Below, piece by piece: positions 13,246 to 17,393 of a DNA stretch of 17,393 nt. Under the pieces are notes generated by a model that did no database searches, was not told the origin of the DNA, and saw nothing but the letters and a program-made list of their open reading frames with translations. This DNA comes from an uncultured Lachnospiraceae bacterium (GTDB taxonomy: Bacteria > Bacillota > Clostridia > Lachnospirales > Lachnospiraceae), in contig CALZHV010000021.1 of the NCBI GenBank assembly GCA_945787485.1, positions 1 through 17,393 on the forward strand. Reading direction: 5' to 3'. The first letter of the stretch is position 1. The number at the start of each line of letters is the position of its first letter. The position numbers were made by a program, and so were the translations under genes.

Positions 13246-15255
13246 TTATTCTCCATCAGGAATCAAAGTAATAATATCTTTTATTGACATACACATATCA
13301 TCAGCCTCTTTGGCTCTGTGATTAGCGAGAATTGTCTCCGCTGTTTTTTGCATTGCAGGGAATCCGCTTCTTGTAAGCTGATTTGCATATATTACAACAT
13401 TTACTCCGCGTTCTTTAAACTCCTGCTCTGTCACTGTGTTAAATGAAGTCGGCACAACAACTATAGGAGTGTTTTTATCTTTGGCTCTGAATTTTTCAAC
13501 AAACTCAAATATTTCGTCCGGCTCCTTCTTCCTGCTGTGAATCATAACAGCATCAGCACCCGCCTTTACAAACGCAAATGCACGTTCAAGTGCATCTTCC
13601 ATTCCACGCTCTAATATAAGGCTTTCAATTCTGGCACAAATCATAAAATCAGCTGTTTTCTGAGCTTTTTTGCCGGCAGTTATTTTAGCAGAAAAATTCT
13701 CAATGGAATCCTGTGTCTGTTCCACCTCTGTCCCAAACAATGAATTCTTCTTAAGTCCGGTTTTATCCTCGATAATAATCATGGAAACGCCCATTCTCTC
13801 AAGTGTTCTAACAGTGTAGACAAAATGTTCTGTAAGTCCGCCTGTATCTCCGTCAAATATAATAGGCTTTGTTGTAACCTCCATAATATCATCAATTGTT
13901 CTAAATCTTGAAGTCATATCTACAAGCTCAATATCAGGTTTACCCTTTGCAGTAGAATCACATAATGAGCTTACCCACATTGCGTCGAACTGGTTTGCTT
14001 CTCCATCCTTATACACAACTGTTTTTTCCGCAATAAGCCCTGTAATACCACTATGAGCCTCAATGGCGGAAATTGTTTTCTTCATGTTTATTATTTTTCT
14101 TAGACGTGCTCTTCTCATATCAGGAAGCGCAAGCTCAGCTCTTGCTCTCTTGTCTAATTCTTCATATTTTCTGTCCTTTGAATACGGGAATTCCACAAGT
14201 CTTCCGCCATATTCCTCAAGAAGTGCTATAACCTCATCCCTTACAGGCTTTTGAATTCCGTCTACCCAGTCATCACCGTGAACAATTACATTTGGCTTAT
14301 ATTTTAGTATATTATCCCTATAGCTAAGTGTTTTTTGCTCAACAACCTTTGAAACGCCCACTACATTTCTTAGAAGTGACATTCTCTCCTCGCATGGCAT
14401 AAGAGGATATCTTCTGTAGCTTGCAACCGCTTCGTCAGATAAAACACCGATTATAAGCTTTCCGTATCTGGAAGCTTTTTTTATTATATCAATGTGTCCG
14501 CTGTGAAGCATATCCGTAGAAAATGACATGTATACTATTCTCTTTTTTACTTCCTTTAATTTCCTGCTTACAGCTTCTAAATCTTCAGGATTGTCTATCT
14601 CGTTACACAACATATCCTTTACATCGCATATTTCTATACAGGCTTCATCCGAAACCTCATTAAATGCATTTTCCGCATAGCATTTTCTGTTATCATTCTC
14701 ACAGAATTTAACGATATTATTTAACCATACAAGCCAGTCTGCCCTCTTTATTTTATAAAGCGGCTGTGCTGCCATGGCATTTTCAAAAAATTCTATACCA
14801 ACCTTTTTAATTCTGTTATTTTCGACAACAGCCTTGAAATCCTTCTCCGGTAACTCCAGCGTTGAGCTTACCGTCATACAACTGCTCTCTGATTCAAGAA
14901 TCAGGTCAAGCACTTCATTTTCAAATACAAGGTCGCCGTGCATAAGCAAAATGTCATCATCAAGAAAATCCCTGGCAAGATAAATCGAATAAATATAATT
15001 TGTATCCTTAAATACTGCATTGTTTACAAAGCTAATATTAATTGGCAATTCAAGCCCATTACAATATTCTATCAGCTGTTGTTCAAAAGGTCCTGTTGTT
15101 ATTACCGCTTCTGTAATTCCAATGTCGCAAAGCTGTTTTAACTGACGACTGATTATTGTTTCAGTAGATGAAATATCAGTCATACATTTGGGATGCTGTG
15201 AAGTAATCTCCCCCATTCTACTTCCCATCCCGGAATTTAAAATAAGTGCTTTCAT
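13246..15255 (-). CDS. Trifunctional-type fusion: NTP-transferase + cytidylyltransferase + phosphoenolpyruvate mutase
   Basis: A 669-residue fusion for phosphonate biosynthesis. Residues 1-235: sugar-nucleotidyltransferase-like domain with LNSGMGSRM (6-14), PKCM (22-25) and MHGDL (105-109), resembling PntC, which activates phosphonates with CTP. Residues 240-390: HxGH cytidylyltransferase fold with HSGH (251-254), CEERMSLLRN and VHGDDW (325-330), as in the Fom1 N-terminal domain; the usual ISTT-type motif is not seen (PYSKDRKYEELDKR instead). Residues 393-660: PEP mutase with FDGDTGG (467-473), the diagnostic EDK-x5-NS motif EDKTGLKKNS (496-505) and ICARIES (539-545), converting PEP to phosphonopyruvate. 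The start at 15255 is set by GAAGAGGA; a longer frame from 15303 overlaps the promoter. Confidence 0.92.
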   Translation of the reverse strand: MKALILNSGMGSRMGEITSQHPKCMTDISSTETIISRQLKQLCDIGITEAVITTGPFEQQLIEYCNGLELPINISFVNNAVFKDTNYIYSIYLARDFLDDDILLMHGDLVFENEVLDLILESESSCMTVSSTLELPEKDFKAVVENNRIKKVGIEFFENAMAAQPLYKIKRADWLVWLNNIVKFCENDNRKCYAENAFNEVSDEACIEICDVKDMLCNEIDNPEDLEAVSRKLKEVKKRIVYMSFSTDMLHSGHIDIIKKASRYGKLIIGVLSDEAVASYRRYPLMPCEERMSLLRNVVGVSKVVEQKTLSYRDNILKYKPNVIVHGDDWVDGIQKPVRDEVIALLEEYGGRLVEFPYSKDRKYEELDKRARAELALPDMRRARLRKIINMKKTISAIEAHSGITGLIAEKTVVYKDGEANQFDAMWVSSLCDSTAKGKPDIELVDMTSRFRTIDDIMEVTTKPIIFDGDTGGLTEHFVYTVRTLERMGVSMIIIEDKTGLKKNSLFGTEVEQTQDSIENFSAKITAGKKAQKTADFMICARIESLILERGMEDALERAFAFVKAGADAVMIHSRKKEPDEIFEFVEKFRAKDKNTPIVVVPTSFNTVTEQEFKERGVNVVIYANQLTRSGFPAMQKTAETILANHRAKEADDMCMSIKDIITLIPDGE

Positions 15256-15262
15256 ATCCGTA

Positions 15263-15270
15263 TCCTCTTC
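15263..15270 (-). promoter_or_regulatory. Ribosome binding site deciding the PEP mutase fusion start
   Basis: GAAGAGGA on the minus strand, 7 nt before ATG 15255. It lies inside the extended frame that opens at 15303, where no comparable site is present. Confidence 0.75.
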
Positions 15271-15291
15271 TGTTTTTTTATAATTATGTCT

Positions 15292-15320
15292 AGAATAGAC
15301 CATTATTTCACTTTTTTCAA
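15292..15320 (-). promoter_or_regulatory. Promoter of the phosphonate operon
   Basis: Minus-strand -35 TTGAAA (15315-15320) and -10 TATTCT (15292-15297) with a 17-nt spacer, giving a leader of about 30 nt before ATG 15255. No terminator is seen between the upstream gene's stop (15336) and here, so read-through is also possible. Confidence 0.5.
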
Positions 15321-15335
15321 TTGGTATATTTTATG

Positions 15336-17393
15336 TTATTCTGTATCCTTGCTTATTTTTTTGTCAACCTGATTATATAAAATACTTATTCCGAAGCACA
15401 ACAATCCCGAAACAAAAAGGCTTAATGCTCTTCCGAAGCTGTTGTCATAATTGATATCAAAAATTATAAGCTTCAACACACTGATTAGCGTGAGAACAAG
15501 TCCATATATTCTGAGTGGTTTTCGTTTAAATCCAAAGCCTACGGTTATACATGCTATAGCCAATATAAATAAAAATACACTTATGAAATACGACTTTGCA
15601 TCGTATGAACCAAGTATACAAAGTAGTAAAACGGTAAATTTTAATCCCAGATAAATATCAATGGCAACATTTTGCTTACCTTTAATAAATCTAACTGAAT
15701 TAAGCATAAATATGGCAATTGATAGGGCAATAAGCAATGCATGTATCCATGTTGTTTCACAGTCAAACATGAAGGAAAGCGCAAAAATCATCAAAAATCC
15801 ATTAACTATATAACCGGCAATTTTAATTGATTTACCCCTTTCACCGGTTACTTTGTCCCTGCCATATGATGTCACTGTTGCAAGAACATTAAATACTGTC
15901 ATGCATAAAAGCGTAACAAACTCCAAAGCTTCAATTTTGATCACTTCATATTCCATATCATTTGATATTAATACCATTGAAACAAAAAATGTAAATTGGA
16001 ATACAAGATATGACCATGTCTTTAAAGTATTTGCGACGCTTCCGCCTTCGCCTGTCATGACTACTACGGTAAACAATGCAAATATTAAAATGCCAAAAAT
16101 AAGCATGCATATTCCATCCATTCCAAAATTAAATGCAAATATCGTGTACATTGATATTGCAATAAATTTATGTACATTATCTTTCCTGATAAATCCGGAT
16201 AACAAAAACATAATTATCCAGATAAACAAATTACATTTGTCTGCAAAATCATCAACAAAAGCAAATGTACCAATAATTAATCCCAATGAACAAATAACAT
16301 TAATTGAAATTCTGCCTGCATTTACCAGCTTTTGTTCTATATTATTGACTACGCTGTATCTTATTTCTGTAAATACAAGAATAACCAAAACATATGCAAA
16401 AAGCAATATACATATTGAAACGTTTTCAAGCTCAGTCATCAGCAGCGTAAACATTAAATTTGTCCATGAAACAGCAAACAATATAGCATTTTCAATTCCA
16501 ACACTCATCAGATTTTCCGGCTTATCAAGCTTTATGAATATATATTTAAATATCATATATACAAAGGTGTATATTGCAACAATTATACCTACTGTTACAG
16601 CAGCTATTTGATATGAAGGAAGCTCTACTCCCAAATTTACTTCAACAAAGCAAATCATAAATGAAAACATAAATGTAATGAGATTTATTGCAAAGAAAAT
16701 ATCATTTATGAGATTTTTGTTGCTTTCCCTGTCAAAATGCGTTAGCCAAAAAATTGAATTTGCTATTATATAGTAAATTGTCAGCCCGACATAAAGTGTC
16801 ATATCACTGTTGTACAGGCAATAAAATGCACCAAAAGCCAATGATATTGAAATGCCTGCCTGTCCAATAACCAAAAAAGCTTTTGACTTCATTTTAGATA
16901 ATACAACGCAACCTATCGACCATATAAAGAACAAAATATACATTGGTACTTTTCCGATTGCGTCAAAATATATGTGCGTCATGAAAATCGAAATAAATAA
17001 TGCTCCCATTCCGCAACCGACAAAAGTCATAAACAACGCCTTCAATTTTCCTTTGCGAAGCATTATTAAACCAACACATATGAATGCTGCACTAACTAAA
17101 TACATGGCAGCCATTTTAATTTCATCCGTTAAAAATGGTACAAGCAATGCCGAAAAGCTTATTATACTTATAAATACAAGTATTGAAGCGACTATTCCCA
17201 TAATCGACTTTCCTATAGTCTTCTCAACATCCTTCTTAACCATAGGCTGTCTTTCCTGTTTTATAACATATGCTTCCTGATTAAGCTGCTGTGACTGCGG
17301 CTGCTGCATCTGCTGTGGTTGCACATATTGTGACTGCGGTTGCTGCATCTGCTGTGGTTGCACATATTGTGACTGCGGTTGCTTCATCTGCTG
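15336..17393 (-). CDS. DUF2339-like polytopic membrane protein, N-terminus cut by window edge
   Basis: At least 685 residues remain open to the right edge, and the first Met in the window (17387) lies inside a repeat, so the real start is outside. The N-terminal ~38 residues are tandem 13-residue repeats rich in Gln and Pro (unit QPQSQYVQPQQMQ), then a charged linker (KQERQPMVKKDVEKTIGK) and roughly twenty hydrophobic helices to the end. The C-terminal RKPLRIYGLVLTLISVLKL and ALSLFVSGLLCFGISILYNQ match the end of DUF2339 proteins, whose function is unknown. Its gene ends 81 bp before the PEP mutase fusion start. Nothing links it to phosphonates beyond position. Confidence 0.72.
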   Translation of the reverse strand, partial: QQMKQPQSQYVQPQQMQQPQSQYVQPQQMQQPQSQQLNQEAYVIKQERQPMVKKDVEKTIGKSIMGIVASILVFISIISFSALLVPFLTDEIKMAAMYLVSAAFICVGLIMLRKGKLKALFMTFVGCGMGALFISIFMTHIYFDAIGKVPMYILFFIWSIGCVVLSKMKSKAFLVIGQAGISISLAFGAFYCLYNSDMTLYVGLTIYYIIANSIFWLTHFDRESNKNLINDIFFAINLITFMFSFMICFVEVNLGVELPSYQIAAVTVGIIVAIYTFVYMIFKYIFIKLDKPENLMSVGIENAILFAVSWTNLMFTLLMTELENVSICILLFAYVLVILVFTEIRYSVVNNIEQKLVNAGRISINVICSLGLIIGTFAFVDDFADKCNLFIWIIMFLLSGFIRKDNVHKFIAISMYTIFAFNFGMDGICMLIFGILIFALFTVVVMTGEGGSVANTLKTWSYLVFQFTFFVSMVLISNDMEYEVIKIEALEFVTLLCMTVFNVLATVTSYGRDKVTGERGKSIKIAGYIVNGFLMIFALSFMFDCETTWIHALLIALSIAIFMLNSVRFIKGKQNVAIDIYLGLKFTVLLLCILGSYDAKSYFISVFLFILAIACITVGFGFKRKPLRIYGLVLTLISVLKLIIFDINYDNSFGRALSLFVSGLLCFGISILYNQVDKKISKDTE
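17291..17393. repeat. 39-bp tandem repeat coding for a Q/P-rich 13-residue unit
   Basis: GTGACTGCGG begins at 17291, 17330 and 17369, exactly 39 bp apart, and the intervening bases are nearly identical. The array keeps the reading frame and continues past the window, so the copy number is unknown. Arrays like this vary in length between strains. Confidence 0.9.

Noticed and set aside
15853..16611. A 252-codon open frame on the plus strand inside the DUF2339-like gene
   Set aside because: It is antisense to a clear polytopic membrane protein, has no family motif and no good ribosome binding site. Its Ile/Asn/Thr-rich composition is what the complement of hydrophobic AT-rich codons gives.
16852..17280. 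A 142-codon open frame on the plus strand near the right edge
   Set aside because: Same reason: antisense to the membrane protein, with low-complexity Ile/Asn/Pro content and no recognisable domain.
1..17393. CRISPR arrays, tRNA/rRNA genes, insertion sequences, prophage genes or toxin-antitoxin pairs
   Set aside because: Looked for on both strands. No spaced repeats, cloverleaf patterns, transposase motifs or terminal inverted repeats were seen; the only clear tandem array is the coding 39-bp repeat at the right edge.

Overview
The window looks like a chromosomal segment of a low-GC Clostridia bacterium, most plausibly a Lachnospiraceae-type organism. That rests on AT-rich sequence with strong GGAGG ribosome binding sites, a Na+-type F-ATPase c subunit, a Sua5-RpiB locus next to the ATP synthase operon, and Q/N-rich small membrane proteins. 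No taxon is proven by the sequence alone.

Layout. Bases 1-3785 (minus strand) hold the start of the F1Fo-ATP synthase operon, in transcription order atpZ-like, atpI, atpB (a), atpE (c), atpF (b), atpH (delta), atpA (alpha, cut by the window edge). A near-consensus sigma-A promoter lies just upstream, with three helically phased AGGTA repeats behind it. Bases 3944-4999 (minus) encode a sugar-nucleotide epimerase/dehydratase-type SDR. A short divergent promoter region with dyads separates it from the plus-strand pair Sua5 (tRNA t6A synthesis) and rpiB (pentose phosphate pathway), which ends in a terminator.

Bases 6771-10973 (plus) encode a type IIA topoisomerase pair, probably ParE/ParC. The B-subunit gene is broken by a frameshift near base 7191. 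Bases 11012-12069 hold two small membrane proteins (DUF2752-like, and a DUF4190/dispanin-like two-helix protein with a Q/N/Y-rich tail). A long bidirectional terminator follows.

Bases 12176-15255 (minus) form a compact phosphonate-biosynthesis operon. Its first gene is a three-domain fusion: NTP-transferase (PntC-like), HxGH cytidylyltransferase (Fom1-like), and PEP mutase. It is followed by an iron-type alcohol dehydrogenase that fits phosphonoacetaldehyde reductase. The inferred output is a CMP-activated phosphonate such as 2-hydroxyethylphosphonate, probably for decorating a glycan or lipid. The expected phosphonopyruvate decarboxylase is absent from the window. Bases 15336-17393 (minus) carry most of a very hydrophobic DUF2339-like protein whose Q/P-rich 39-bp tandem repeat runs off the right edge.

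The most interesting points are the triple fusion, including an apparently degraded second nucleotidyltransferase domain, the frameshifted topoisomerase gene, and the predicted sodium coupling of the ATP synthase.
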